64,000 nucleotides of DNA, taken from contig VJWN01000002.1 in assembly GCA_007644065.1 (NCBI GenBank), positions 443,809 to 507,808 of the forward strand, given 5' to 3'. A model generated the notes under the pieces. It ran no database searches. It had not been told where the DNA came from and was given only the letters and a program-made list of their open reading frames with translations. Source of the DNA: Margaritispora aquatica. Its lineage: Eukaryota > Ascomycota > Leotiomycetes > Helotiales > Discinellaceae. Below are positions 35,870 to 46,994 of the stretch, one piece after another; position 1 is the stretch's first letter; every line of letters starts with the position of its first letter. Both the position numbers and the translations under genes were made by a program.

Positions 35870-37526
35870 ATGGCACTGACAGACACGCCCAAAAAGCCAT
35901 TCCACGTTGCTGTTTGTGGTGAGTCTTGCAATACACTCCTTTTAAATCTCAAGCTAGGCGGCAAGATATCTGTCAAGGAGAGTCTTATCCAACATATGAA
36001 GATGACACTGACACATCTCAGGCGGTGGCATTGGAGGATTATGCATGGCAATTGGACTCTTGCACCAAAACATTCCAGTGAAGATCTACGAGGCAGCATC
36101 TGCATTTGCCGAGTAAGTCTCTACTTTCTCTTTCATACTAGCATCAGAGAACAGATGAGCTTGAAATTGGAATTCACAAGCTATTAATCTTATCAAGATA
36201 CTCAAAAACTGCTTCAACGTCAATCCACAACCTCCCATACCTCAACGCAACACAACACTAAGAACCCCTCTAGAATAGGAGCAGGTGTCTCCTTTGGCCC
36301 CAACTCCATCCGCGCCATGTCACTCATTGATCCAGCAATCAAAGAATCTTATGACAAAATTGCCACCCAAAACGCATGGCCCTCAAAACGGAAATTCTGG
36401 TTCGAGTTCAACCTTGGCGTCAAATCCGGGACCGAAGGATGGAGCGACATGGCTTCCTCCGCAACTATCGAGCGAGGATTCACGGAAGGTACCCGCATCG
36501 CGCAGGTGGTTGCCGGGGACGTGGGACAGAGTTCGGTGCATCGTGCGCATTTTCTCGATGCACTGGTGAAGTTGATCCCAGAGGGTGTGGCGGAGTTTGG
36601 GAAGAGGGTTGAGCAGGTAAAAAGTAGTGGTAACGGTGAGGAGGGTGGGAAGATGGTGCTGACGTTCCAGGATGGGACGACGGCGGAGGCGGATGCGGTT
36701 ATTGGGTGTGATGGCGTGAAATCGAGAACGAGGCAGATTTTGTTTGGGAAAGATCATGAGTGTACACATCCATCCTTTACGGGCAAGTATGCATATCGAG
36801 GTCTTATTCCGATGGAGAAAGCGATCGATGCTGTAGGTGAGGAACTTGCCGTTAACAGTCAGATGTACCTTGGTCCGCATGGACATATCCTTACTTTTCC
36901 TATTGAGAAGGGAAAGACCATGAACGTCGTTGCATTTCAGACGAAGAAAAATGGGAAATGGGAAGATGAGAAATGGGTTCTGCCTATGAAGAAAGAGGAT
37001 ATGTTTAATGATTTCTTGGGATGGGGCGAGAAATCTCAAAAAGTCTTGTCTGTAAGTGCACTACATCTTGATAGCTTGATGACATGAAAACGTTACTGAT
37101 GATTGTTATTAGCTAATGGAGAAACCCGATGTCTGGGCATTATTTGATCATCCTCCAGCACCGACCTATTATAAAGGCCGCTTTGCAATTCTTGGTGACG
37201 CAGCACACGCATCAACACCCCATCAAGGTGCAGGAGCAGGCCAAGCTATCGAAGACGCTTTCGTTCTCTCCAACCTCCTCGGGCAAGTAAATTCTGTGGG
37301 AGAGATCGAGAAAGCACTCCACGCATACGATGCCGTTCGCCGTCCCAGGAGTCAAAAGGTCGTCACCACAAGTCGGGAGGCTGCCGCATTGTACGAGTTT
37401 GAGGACGAGAGCTTAGGTACAGACTTGGACCTCATTAAAAAGACTCTGGATACACGATATAACTGGATATGGAATGAGGATTTGCCAGAACAGTTGCAAA
37501 AAGCTCAGGGTATCATGGGCGAATAG
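35870..37526 (+). CDS. FAD-dependent monooxygenase (salicylate-hydroxylase type)
   Basis: Four exons, 35870..35918, 36022..36112, 36274..37051 and 37113..37526, encode 443 residues. The class-A flavin monooxygenase signatures are all present. These are an N-terminal GxGxxG (CGGGIGGL, residues 16-23), an Arg/His-bearing QSSVHRAHF motif, the DG motif (GCDGVKSRTR) that contacts FAD and NAD(P)H, and the GD motif (AILGDAAHASTPHQGAGAGQ). The enzyme should hydroxylate a phenolic or other aromatic ring using NAD(P)H and O2. Salicylate is the best-known substrate of the nearest family, but specificity is unproven. The first two exons are short and split the FAD-binding fold. The 3' end is 25 bp from that of the convergent peptidase-like gene. 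Confidence 0.88.
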
Positions 37527-37551
37527 AAATAGCGCTTATACGAGGTGGTGA

Positions 37552-39695
37552 TTAGTCGATAGTATCATCTCTCAAGGCGAAAAGTTCCTTTAGAACGTCG
37601 TCCGTCTTGGCTCGAAGAGCGTTGTGGTACATAGAGTTTGTAATATACTGTTTACAGTTCTTGACTATCTTTGCCGTATCTTGTGCTAAATCGTAATCGA
37701 CATACACTGCAAGGTCAGCACATTTCCTTCAAGAGTCATAATGACTTATAATAATTTGAAACAGCTTCAGAGACTCACTATCGTCGATAAAAGTAGCAGC
37801 ATAGAGTGGAACCTCGTTGCGAGCCTATTAAAAGTCAGTTGTTTACCTTATGTTATATAGGAGTTTCTCTAGGTAACATACCAACTGCCATGGATCATAC
37901 AGGTCAGGCCAATTTTGATACTTGGCAATGATTTCTGCTACATCAGCAAGCTTCTCTAATTCCGGAAATATCTCAAAGAAGAAAGAGAATATCATTTCTC
38001 CAGAAAAGAACAGAGGATTATCGCGACCAAAGGCTGCACTTTGTGGTGCACTGGCCAGCCAGTGAAAGTCCCGCAGACTTCGGCCAACACGCTCTGCTGC
38101 CCAGTTGCTTGCTTGTTTCTCACAGTAGATTGCTTCGTGAAGAACAGCATAGAGAACGGCATCATCGAATGTGAGAGCGCTTTCGAGAGCAGCTAGAGTA
38201 CTAAATTTGTGAGCTTGATTTTTGAGAGCAAGTTTGCAATCCTTACGGCCTTGTGATAAATCGAAATTGATTGAGGTCTGTCTTCATTCTTAGAATGAGA
38301 TTATGAACGTTGTCTAGACCACCATGAAATCCAAACATGCGTCCAAGAGTGAGGAATCCCCTAACTGTCAGGCTACCACCTGAAGGTAAGTCTAAGCCTA
38401 GAGAGCACACGTTTCAAATCAGTCATATTTTTCATAAGGGTTGTATTTTCAATTTGAGCCTGGGCCAAACTACCTATCATATGGCTAGGTAGTGAGGGAC
38501 AAATCTAGTCTTCATGACTGCCCAAACCAATGACACTAGAGAATAAAATGGAAGACCTACCACTGTTACTCTTGATGTGGATCGCAAGTTCATGGACAGT
38601 TTCAATATCTTCTGGATACTTTTTGTAGTACTCTTTATTGCCTGTATACAGTTAGCAAATGCTTACACCTAGTACTTGTCATGGGTAATCGTACGTTGAG
38701 AAACCTTCCTGAAAGTTGATTTGTATACTTGCTCTGGGCTTGCACCAATTGGTGGAAGTCCTCCAGTTGTAAATGCTTCAGCCAGGCCATCTGGATATTT
38801 CGAAAGATACCTGGACTTAGTCAGATAGCAATATTAATAGACTTTCAATAAGTAGATATTTCAAAGTCCCGCAATATAAATTTGTCCTTGAAGCTGAAAT
38901 AACTCACGTCAAGACACAAAAACCACCAAAAGACTGGCCAAAAACGGACCTGTATCTGGTTCAGTGCAGACTCGGGGATGGTTCGTTGAATATTAATCAC
39001 CATTTCTTAAGCTCTTCAGGGTAGTCTGCAGTTAAGAATTTGCGAATTGCCTCGCAATCTCTAACAATGTTGTCCGCACGAAAATGCTTCAGGTAATCGG
39101 CCTGTCTATAGATATCCCCTTGCAATGCCAGGGTATCGGCTGAGATAGGCGTACTCATGCCTGTGCCACGTTGATCAAGATATAACATTTGATACCCTTT
39201 ATCAAGGATAGTGCTGGTGATGGAGGCATCTTGAGGTGGAGGACAGCCAAATCCTGGACCTCCCTGTAGATAGACAAACCAAGGCTTGCGGGACTTCTTC
39301 CGACGCTCTTCTTCTGTCACGGTACCAGCAGGCTTTTCGTATTTAGTAACTGCGCGTGCAAAGATCTGAAGTGTACCACGTTCCGGATATGAGTAGTCCT
39401 TGGGAACTTCGAAGAAGAGTTCCGAGACTTTGAGTTTCCCTGTTCGGATCACGTGTCAGGGAGAAATGCTCGTTGAAACCCATATCAAATAGACGGGAAC
39501 AAAGAATAGCAATGAGAAAAAGCTTTGTAAGATTGAAATTGAGTAATGTGTTCAGTTCAGACAGCTTGCAGAGCCACAAGGACGCAGCATTTCGGCTGGA
39601 CCGGACATCAAGATCACCTGATAGAGATGTGATAGAAATGCCAACATACCTGGAATTTGATGAACTTTTGACTCAAGTAAGCGAGCGAAAGCCAT
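37552..39695 (-). CDS. Proline-iminopeptidase-like alpha/beta hydrolase (S33)
   Basis: Nine exons, complement(37552..37706, 37779..37824, 37882..38200, 38247..38397, 38561..38641, 38695..38810, 38908..38949, 39001..39439, 39650..39695), encode 464 residues. The oxyanion motif QGGPGFG, the strand YLDQRGTGMS, the nucleophile elbow FGQSFGG (Ser168, in a 42-nt exon) and the C-terminal His in MYHNALR are typical of peptidase family S33, which removes N-terminal proline. The first coding exon, 46 nt, supplies MAFARLLESKVHQIP. The donor GTGATT after exon 2 is weak, but frame and family conservation support it. It overlaps no neighbour and is convergent with the FAD monooxygenase. Confidence 0.85.
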
Positions 39696-40265
39696 TTTCG
39701 GCACAGGATATGTTTAAATTAGGTGAGAATCTCTGATGAACAAGATGCTTGAAGTTGGTAGCATTTATCATGAGAGAGTAAAGGTGGAGATATGGGACAT
39801 CGCCCGGCTTTTGGCGAAAGTGGCGCTTGCCTTTTCCTGAACCCACAAGATATTTCGAACAGAACGAGGAATTTGGTCTTGCATAGAATCCGTATATATT
39901 CCACTTAGAGCAAGTAAAGCATCTCAATTTTGGCAAGATACCCATCTCATCAGATCCATCTGACTTGGACAGCTAAGGGAAGAACAGGAAACGAGAAAAC
40001 TTTTCTTTCATCTGGCAACGCTCTGTGAAAGTGTAAGAAAACACTTCACACCGAGGAATACCTGGTTAGTCTTTGGTAGATATTCTTTATTTACTGAAAA
40101 CCTTAGTGAAATATATATTCATATACAGCTAGGTTGCTTCATCACTGCCCAGAGCCCGTGGACGTGGAAGTGGAGGCTAAGAATTCGAAGCATCACGTGG
40201 TATCCGCGAATATCTATTTATCCAATTTGAGGAACCTCCAGTGTTCTTTCATACAAATTAAAGTC
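39696..40265. other. Divergent promoter, peptidase-like gene / KEL3
   Basis: 570 bp between two divergent start codons. No gene and no conspicuous repeat. Confidence 0.55.
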
Positions 40266-42387
40266 ATGGCAAAGGACAAAAAATCCAAAAGTGAAGGCAA
40301 AAAAGCCAAGCTCGCTGAAAAGAAGCAAAAGCAAGAAAATAAAGGCAAGAAGAAAGCGAAAGCAACTGCCTCCAAGAACAACGAAATCGATTCCGATGCA
40401 GAAGATGTCGATCTCGACGCCGTCCTCGCTGAGTATGCGAAGAATCAAGAGCAATTCCTGAAGGTTACTGAAGTACCATGCGAGCCTCCTAGAGCTCGAG
40501 CTTCGTCCACTCTGATCGCTTCGCCTGCCAACGATAACGAGTTGTTTTTGTTTGGTGGCGAGTACTTCAATGGCGCACTAGCTACGTTCTTTAACGATCT
40601 GTATGTTTATGCGATTAATCGGGATGAATGGCGTCTTGTTACGAGTCCGAATTCGCCGCTGCCGAGATCAGGTCATGCTTGGTGCAGAGGTGGGAATTCG
40701 GGCGGTATTTACTTGTTTGGTGGAGAGTTCAGTTCGCCTAAGCAGGGGACTTTTTATCATTACAATGATGTAAGTGGGCATATTAATATAAATCTGAATC
40801 TATATTGACTGTCTACAGTTCTGGCGTTTCGAGCCTTCAAATCGAGAATGGACTCGTCTGGAGCCCAAAGGGAAGACACCACCTGCACGCAGTGGCCATC
40901 GCATGACTTACTACAAGAACTATATAATACTCTTCGGAGGGTTTCAAGATACCTCTCAACAAACCAAGTACCTCGCCGACCTCTGGGTGTACGACACCAC
41001 CAACTTTGTCTGGTATAACCCAGTCTTACCTCTTGCCACCCAGAAGCCTGATGCAAGATCGTCATTCACATTCCTGCCACATGAGGGAGGAGCTGTCTTA
41101 TTCGGAGGATATTCTAGAATCAAAGCCACAGTAACAGGAAAGCAGACGAAAGGAGGCGGACAAGCGCAGCGAAACGTGCTAAAGCCCATGGTCCACCAAG
41201 ACTGCTTCTTCCTGCGCATCATCCAGCCAGCAGCTGATGCTGCACCCAACACCCCACCTACAGTGCGATGGGAGCGCAGAAAGAAGCCAGCTAATGCGCC
41301 GAATCCACCACGTGCTGGTGCTACAATGGCTCACCACAAAGGTAGAGGGATTATGTTTGGAGGTGTCCATGACGTCGAGGAGAGCGAAGAGGGTATTGAC
41401 AGCGAGTTCTTCAATAATTTGTTTGCGTGGAACATCGAGCGGAATCGATACTTCCCACTTACTCTTCGCAAGGCTCGCTTAAACCAGAAGAAGCCTCAAG
41501 AAGGAGGACGAGGCGGTCGAAGAGGGAGAGGCCAAGCCAATGATGATGAATTATTGCGAAACCTCGCTGCTTTGCAAGCAGGCACCTCATTGGCCGACGC
41601 TGATGACATGGAAATTGAAAAGCCTAAAGAAGATCCAGACGAGAAGGCACTCCCTGCCAAGGAAGTCCTCATGGAATTCCCGCATCCAAGATTCAATGCC
41701 CAGCTCACAGTTCAAGACGACGTGCTGTATCTGTACGGCGGAACATTCGAGAAAGGAGACAGAGAGTTCACATTCGACGAGATGTACGCTATTGATCTCG
41801 GCAAACTTGATGGCGTGAAGCAGATCTTCCGCCGTGAAGTGGATAACTGGCTCGGTAGCGATGACGAGGAGGACAGTGAGGACGACGAAGACGACGAGGA
41901 AGATGATGAAGAGGACGAGGAAGGAGATGTCAGTATGGTTGATGCGAAGCCTCTCTTCACTGAAAGCACGCGGAAATCGAAACGCAAAGACAAGGATGCA
42001 GCTCCATCTGTTACTTCGGATACACCTTCGTCTCCTATCGCACCTGTCTTCGATGACACGCCTGATGATTCCACCACTGCCACATCACCAGACGACAATC
42101 TGCCTCATCCACGACCATTCGAGTCTCGTCGTGACTTCTTCCAACGCACTGGTAACGAGTGGCAGGAAGTGCTCATGGCGAGCTTGAGATGGAAGGGGAT
42201 CCAGCCTGAGAGCTTGTCTGTGAAGGAGATCAAGATGCGTGCGTTTGGTATGAGTGAAGAGAAGTGGTGGGATTGCAGAGAGGAGATTACGGCATTGGAG
42301 GATGAGCAGGAGGCAGCTGGTATTGGTGAGGTTGTTGCATTGGCTGATAGAGCTGAGACTGGTGGTGGTGCTGGCAGACGACGATAG
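40266..42387 (+). CDS. KEL3: Kelch-repeat protein (KEL3/KLHDC4-like)
   Basis: Two exons, 40266..40769 and 40819..42387, encode 690 residues. A lysine-rich N-terminus (MAKDKKSKSEGKKAK) is followed by kelch blades (FLFGGEYF, YLFGGEFS, ILFGGFQD, VLFGGYSR, IMFGGVHD, YLYGGTFE) forming a beta-propeller at about 75-500. A strongly acidic stretch (DDEEDSEDDEDDEED) comes next, then a conserved C-terminal region (SRRDFFQRTGNEWQEV). This is the arrangement of yeast Kel3 and human KLHDC4. Its molecular function is poorly known; the basic and acidic tails suggest a nucleolar or ribosome-biogenesis context, which is inference. It is convergent with VPS71. Confidence 0.9.
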
Positions 42388-42649
42388 ATACTAGTAGGAC
42401 TCTTTATTACATATGTCTTGACAGTTGGTCATAGTAAATAAGTGAATCATGCAAGAGGGAGTTTCTGCTACGTTTTAGCACTATACATGATTCTAGTTTA
42501 TACAGTACCTGAAAACAAGACTTGCCACCCATTTAAGGAGTATCTGCATTTACAATCTCAATGAATGCCATGAGAAACAGTAGCCTCCAAACCAGCCAAC
42601 GCCTTCGAATACACATTTAAACACCATACTTATACACACTTTCCTCTCA

Positions 42650-43637
42650 TCAAGCGCCATACCTAGTAAAGCACTCCTCCTGATGCACCCCTAGGCACTC
42701 CAAGGCACACACCCTTCCACCGCACCTCGTACACTTCACACGCCCCCAATACCCACAAACCTCACAGAATGCCCTGACGGGCTTCCTCCTATCCTCCTCG
42801 ACCCAGGGGCCTCTCGCTTCCGCATACGTCAACGGTGGCTGCCTCAGTAACTTCTCAATCTCCTCCAGCGATGGCATAGGCGGAATCCGTGATACGAGCA
42901 ACGGATCTGCGTCCCCTGGGTGTGGTTCAGGGACCTTGCAGTTGCCTTGCGCGAGGACAGGCGCATCGGGCATGTAGATGTCCTTCGGCTCGAGCTTAGG
43001 GCTCACGACAGGAGCAGCGAGCTGGGCGGCCGAGATGGCGCGCCGGAGAGGAGTCGCTGCTGCTGATGCTCCTGCGACGACAGGTACTTTCTTTTTGTGG
43101 GATCGCTTGCCTGTGCTGGTCAGGTTCGTGGGTGTTGAGCCTGGTGCTGCGCGCGGTGTTGCTGGTGCTGTGGGGGGCGTAGGGAGTGGTGTTGGCGCAG
43201 AGCCTGCGATGGCAATGTGGGCTTCGAAGTCTGAGAGATGGTTCACGAATGTCTTCTGCGATTGTAGGATCTTCTTGACACTAGGTGTGACCTTGCCATG
43301 GCTCACTGTTCGTTCATGCTTCGATTAGCACAGTATTTTTCTGGATCGAGAAAAGTAACTGCGTACCTCGTCCAGCACCGTCCCTCCCCCTAATCGGCAC
43401 AGGTATGTTGACATCCCTATGGTTCTCTCTGTCCAAAGCAGCAAGTTCTCTTAAAATCTTCGCATCTTGCTTCGCGGTTGTCTCGTGTAGAGTTGCGCCA
43501 GGAGGAGCATTACGGGCTCGTTTGCGGGGCTGTAAGGCTGTGACTGAGGAATTGGCTGCGGACTCTGGGACATAGGCCCATCCTGGAGCTACTGATCCTT
43601 TGGAGTTGGCGACTTCGCGGACGCCGAAATTGATCAT
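42650..43637 (-). CDS. VPS71: HIT-type zinc-finger subunit of the SWR1 complex
   Basis: Two exons, complement(42650..43305, 43367..43637), encode 308 residues. The C-terminal zf-HIT domain (CEVCGYWGRVKCTRC then CALECLGVHQEECF) and the preceding RPPLTYAEARGPW motif match Vps71/Swc6 (human ZNHIT1). That protein links Arp6 to the SWR1 remodeller, which deposits H2A.Z. The N-terminus carries a basic stretch (QPRKRARNAPPGAT) and a conserved RENHRDVNIPVP segment. An Ala/Pro-rich spacer (about 120-190) makes it roughly twice the length of yeast relatives, as in other filamentous fungi. Confidence 0.87.
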
Positions 43638-43981
43638 TATGTCATAAATTCATTAGAATCGTTGTGATGGAGTGAGTGAGCGTGGGTAGAAAGCATGGCT
43701 TGGAATTATTTTTGGGCAGGCGAGGCTGTTTTTTGATCGTGCCCGTTTGCCACAACAGCATACGACAGAACACAATTGTACCAAATGCGATACAACAGTA
43801 TTGACTAAGTGTCAATTGATTGGAAGGCAAGGATTGGCTGGTATCATATGGTTGCGAACAAATCGAGGCCTATTGTACAATCTGCATGCTCTCCAAGTAA
43901 TGTATGTCTACCTAATGTGCAAAACATAGACCACACTTCCAGCAGCATCTCCATTATCTCATCATCTTCTTATATCATGCC
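43638..43981. other. Short intergenic region, VPS71 upstream
   Basis: 344 bp between tandem minus-strand genes. It holds the VPS71 promoter; nothing else is visible. Confidence 0.55.
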
Positions 43982-44576
43982 TTACTTCTTCTTCTTCTCC
44001 AACTCAACGAGCTTTTCTTCCAAGGTTTGGACATAGGAGTGAACACGCTGTACTGAGGCTTGGAGACTCTGTACCATACTGTCAGCTTTTGCTCAAAACA
44101 ATGGGCTTCATCCAAGCTTAGATCCCAGTGTTATAGCGACAAAGATGGGGAACTAGAAGTAGCGACGTACGTAGATATCGTTTGTCAGAAGCTCGTTTGA
44201 CACTTTGTACTCATCCAGCACATAGTAGTAAACGCCAGCTCCAGTGAGCGTCGAACCAAGGAGGAAGCCGAAAAGACTGCAGCAAGACAAGTATTAGCAA
44301 GCTGTGCATCTGGAATTCACTATTCGCAACATGATATAATCCCTCAATGCCAGCAGGATTCTATGTAGTTCATGCATTTACTGCCATTTGAACCAAAGAC
44401 CGGAACATGACGAAAGGACAAACTAACCCTCCCCTGAAAGCTCCAACTGGTTTCCGCACTGGCAAAGGAGTAACAACTTCCGCGAGTCTGCGGGCTGATG
44501 TCTGGAAGCTGCGAGCTGTGGAGGGCGCGGAGGTTGTGATGGTGCGGAAAGCAGGAGTAAACATTCGTGATGCCAT
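43982..44576 (-). CDS. Small mitochondrial membrane protein with coiled coil
   Basis: Three exons, complement(43982..44068, 44171..44276, 44428..44576), encode 113 residues. The N-terminus is rich in Arg/Ser/Thr and lacks acids (MASRMFTPAFRTITTSAPS), a clear mitochondrial presequence with a plausible cleavage after SARRLAE. A single transmembrane helix follows (LFGFLLGSTLTGAGVYYYVL), then a conserved DEYKVSNELL patch. The last exon is a short coiled coil (VQTLEEKLVELEKKKK). I do not recognise a named family. The topology recalls small inner-membrane organisers such as the Mic12/Aim5 type, but that is only an analogy. Confidence 0.72.
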
Positions 44577-45008
44577 TATGGGCGTCAGGTTGGAAGAGCG
44601 ATCAAGTTTGACTAGATGGCTAAGGTTCTGAAGTTCGTTTTCAATGGTAGAGCTTCGAGTGGTTGGAATTGTAAGTGGTCTTGCGCAAGCTTTGTTGGAA
44701 CTCGGATGATGAGGTGGAGGGACGGGAGCTTCCCCGGAAAGTTCGCGATACAGAACCGAGTTTTGACGACTGAGGCAACACATACCACAAAAGGGTGGGG
44801 ATCACTCAAGAAACCAATTGATATTGGCTATCACAAATGTTCAGAACCAAAAAATAGTCTACTTCTTTTTAAATGTCATTTAATATTCATTATCCCTTTC
44901 TCCAACCAAGTTCCAAAGCCCATTTCAATGCACTCCCCGATTTTCACGTTGAGTATGGTACAGATAGATAAGGAATAGGTGCAAAACAACCGAGAGAGCA
45001 AAAAACGT
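44577..45008. other. Intergenic region between PDI1 3' end and small mitochondrial gene
   Basis: 432 bp containing the promoter of the small mitochondrial protein and the 3' UTR of PDI1. Nothing else is visible. Confidence 0.55.
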
Positions 45009-46838
45009 CTACAACTCGTCGTGGTCCTCCTTTGCAGCCGCGGTAGCCTCGGATGCAGCGCTCTTCGCGGTCTCAGTAACCTCCTCTGCAGCAGACTTAA
45101 CAGACTCAGTGGCAGCCGCAGCTTGTTCGGCCATAGACTCAACAACTGGCTTTGCGGATTCCTCAGCTGGGGCCTCCGTCTCCTCAACGTAGGTAACCTC
45201 AGCAGCATACTTTCCGTTCTCCTTAACGAACTTGATGAGATCCTCAATGCTACGGCTTCCACTGTAAGTCACTGGGTTCTTCTTGTCACCAGCCTTGTAG
45301 AGCTTGATGGTTGGGAAGCCTTGAATCTCATCGGGGACGTCATTGAGAGTAGCATCAACCTTTGAGATGGTGACCTTGTCGGTAAGACCAGCATCAACAT
45401 AGAGCTGAGCAAGAATGTCATACTTAGGGCTGAGTGCCTTGCAGTGACCGCACCATGGGGCATAGAATTCGATCAAAACATCCTTGGCATCGTCCAAAAC
45501 GATATCGTCGTAGTTCTTGGCAACAACAATCTGAACTGGACCTTCTTGGGTCTCTGGGATGGGCTCGGACTTGATGCTTGGCTCAACTTCACCCTTGACG
45601 AACTTGGCGACAAATGCTGCAATAGCCTCTGCGGTGATCTCGGTGTCTTGGTCGAAGGGGAACTTCTTGTTGTTGACGGTGTCTTGGATGGCGAAAGCAG
45701 GGAACTTGTCGGCCTTCAAGTTCAAGTTACCAGCGTGTGCACCGAATTGCTTAGCATCGATAGTTGCAAAGCTGACCTTGCCACGGTGCTCCTCAGCAAC
45801 AGCCTTGAGGGTCTTCGAGATGCTGTCGCGCTCCTCGACGGTCTCAGCGAAAATGTAAGCCAAAGGAATACCGGTGGCCATGTATCCAGCATATGTCTCT
45901 GGGCCTACTTCACCGATCAAAGGAATAGATGCGGTGTTAACAAACTTCTCAATAACCTCAGCGTCAAATGCCTCGGTCATGACAGTCTTACCCTCATCAA
46001 AAGACTTGTAGAGGACAACAGATGGGAAGGTGACTCCCTCAGCCTTTGCGAGCTCGGCATCATTGGTGGCACCGAAAAGGAAATTGTCGCGGAGCTTCTC
46101 AGCAACAGTGTTGAAGGTGGTGTTGGAGGTCTTGTCATCGGCCTCGAAGTATGCAACCAAGACAACCTTGTCAGCAGTCTTGAAGTCCTCAAATGTATCC
46201 TTGGTCAAAGTCGAAACAGCTGGCAAAGATTGCTTGGTCATGTAAGAGACAATTCTGGTATCTAGTCAGTATACAATCTAAATAAGCAGGTAGATGTCGG
46301 CTTACGCTGGTGCCTTTCGTGCGCCAGAGTATGGGGAAACATTGTCTGCACCACGGAAAACCTTCAATGTGGGGTAACCCTCCACACCGAAGCTTTGGCA
46401 GAGATCGGCCTCTTCTGTGCAGTCAACCTTAGCCAGCTTGATGTTCTTCTCCTTCAAAGTAGTTGCGGCCTCCTCGTATTCTGGGGCGAGAGCCTTGCAG
46501 TGTCCACTAAGTTGGGTTTAGTAATCTAGTTATGAACAGGTGGCATCTGACAAAACTTACCACCATGGCTGTGAAAGAAAGGCACAAGATTAGCTTTGTC
46601 AATTGTATCCACGGGATGGTAGGAAACATACTGCGTAAACTAGAAGACATAGATATGTTAGTTTGTTACTAGCAGATGGTGTTTACGCCGAGGTTGAGGA
46701 TCACTTACACTCTGCGAGCACCAAATCATTGTCTTTCACGAAATCAGGGAAAGTGTCCTTTGTGAGGGTCGCAACGTCAGATGCGGCTGCAACAGCAGCA
46801 AATGAAAGGCCCAAGGCCACAGCTGTGAACGAACGCAT
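45009..46838 (-). CDS. PDI1: Protein disulfide isomerase
   Basis: Five exons, complement(45009..46254, 46306..46506, 46561..46568, 46632..46639, 46709..46838), encode 530 residues. It forms and rearranges disulfides in the ER lumen. A signal peptide (1-19) is followed by thioredoxin domain a with CGHC at Cys49-Cys52, non-catalytic domains b and b', thioredoxin domain a' with CGHC at Cys384-Cys387, an acidic/Ala-rich tail and the ER-retrieval signal HDEL. Exons 2 and 3 are only 8 nt each (TTTACGCA and CCATGGTG). They are required to read [19 protein letters not shown]. Each flanking intron has a strong donor (GTAAGT, GTATGT, GTAAGT) and AG acceptor. Codon use is strongly biased, consistent with high expression. 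Confidence 0.93.
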
Positions 46839-46870
46839 GTTGGTTGAGTAACTGAAGAGACAAGGCGAAA

Positions 46871-46994
46871 CTGGTATCAGTGCGTTAGATAAGTAGTCTG
46901 GTGGGGGAATTATTTGTCGACACAATTTGAAAGATCGACTTGATTGCTCAACGAACGGGGGGTTTATATGCTCGTATCAGATTATTTGACTTAC
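46871..46994 (-). other. Probable 5'-UTR intron of PDI1
   Basis: On the minus strand a GTAAGT donor at 46994 and a CAG acceptor at 46871 enclose 124 nt, with a CTAAC branch-like site about 20 nt before the acceptor. It lies 32 nt upstream of the PDI1 ATG. Predicted from splice signals only. Confidence 0.45.

Noticed and set aside
36383..37039. 218-codon frame antisense to the FAD monooxygenase
   Set aside because: The sense frame carries all monooxygenase motifs; the antisense frame has none.
45444..46265. 273-codon open frame on the + strand opposite PDI1
   Set aside because: It is antisense to the well-supported PDI exon 5. Strong codon bias in highly expressed genes leaves such frames open, and it has no family signal.
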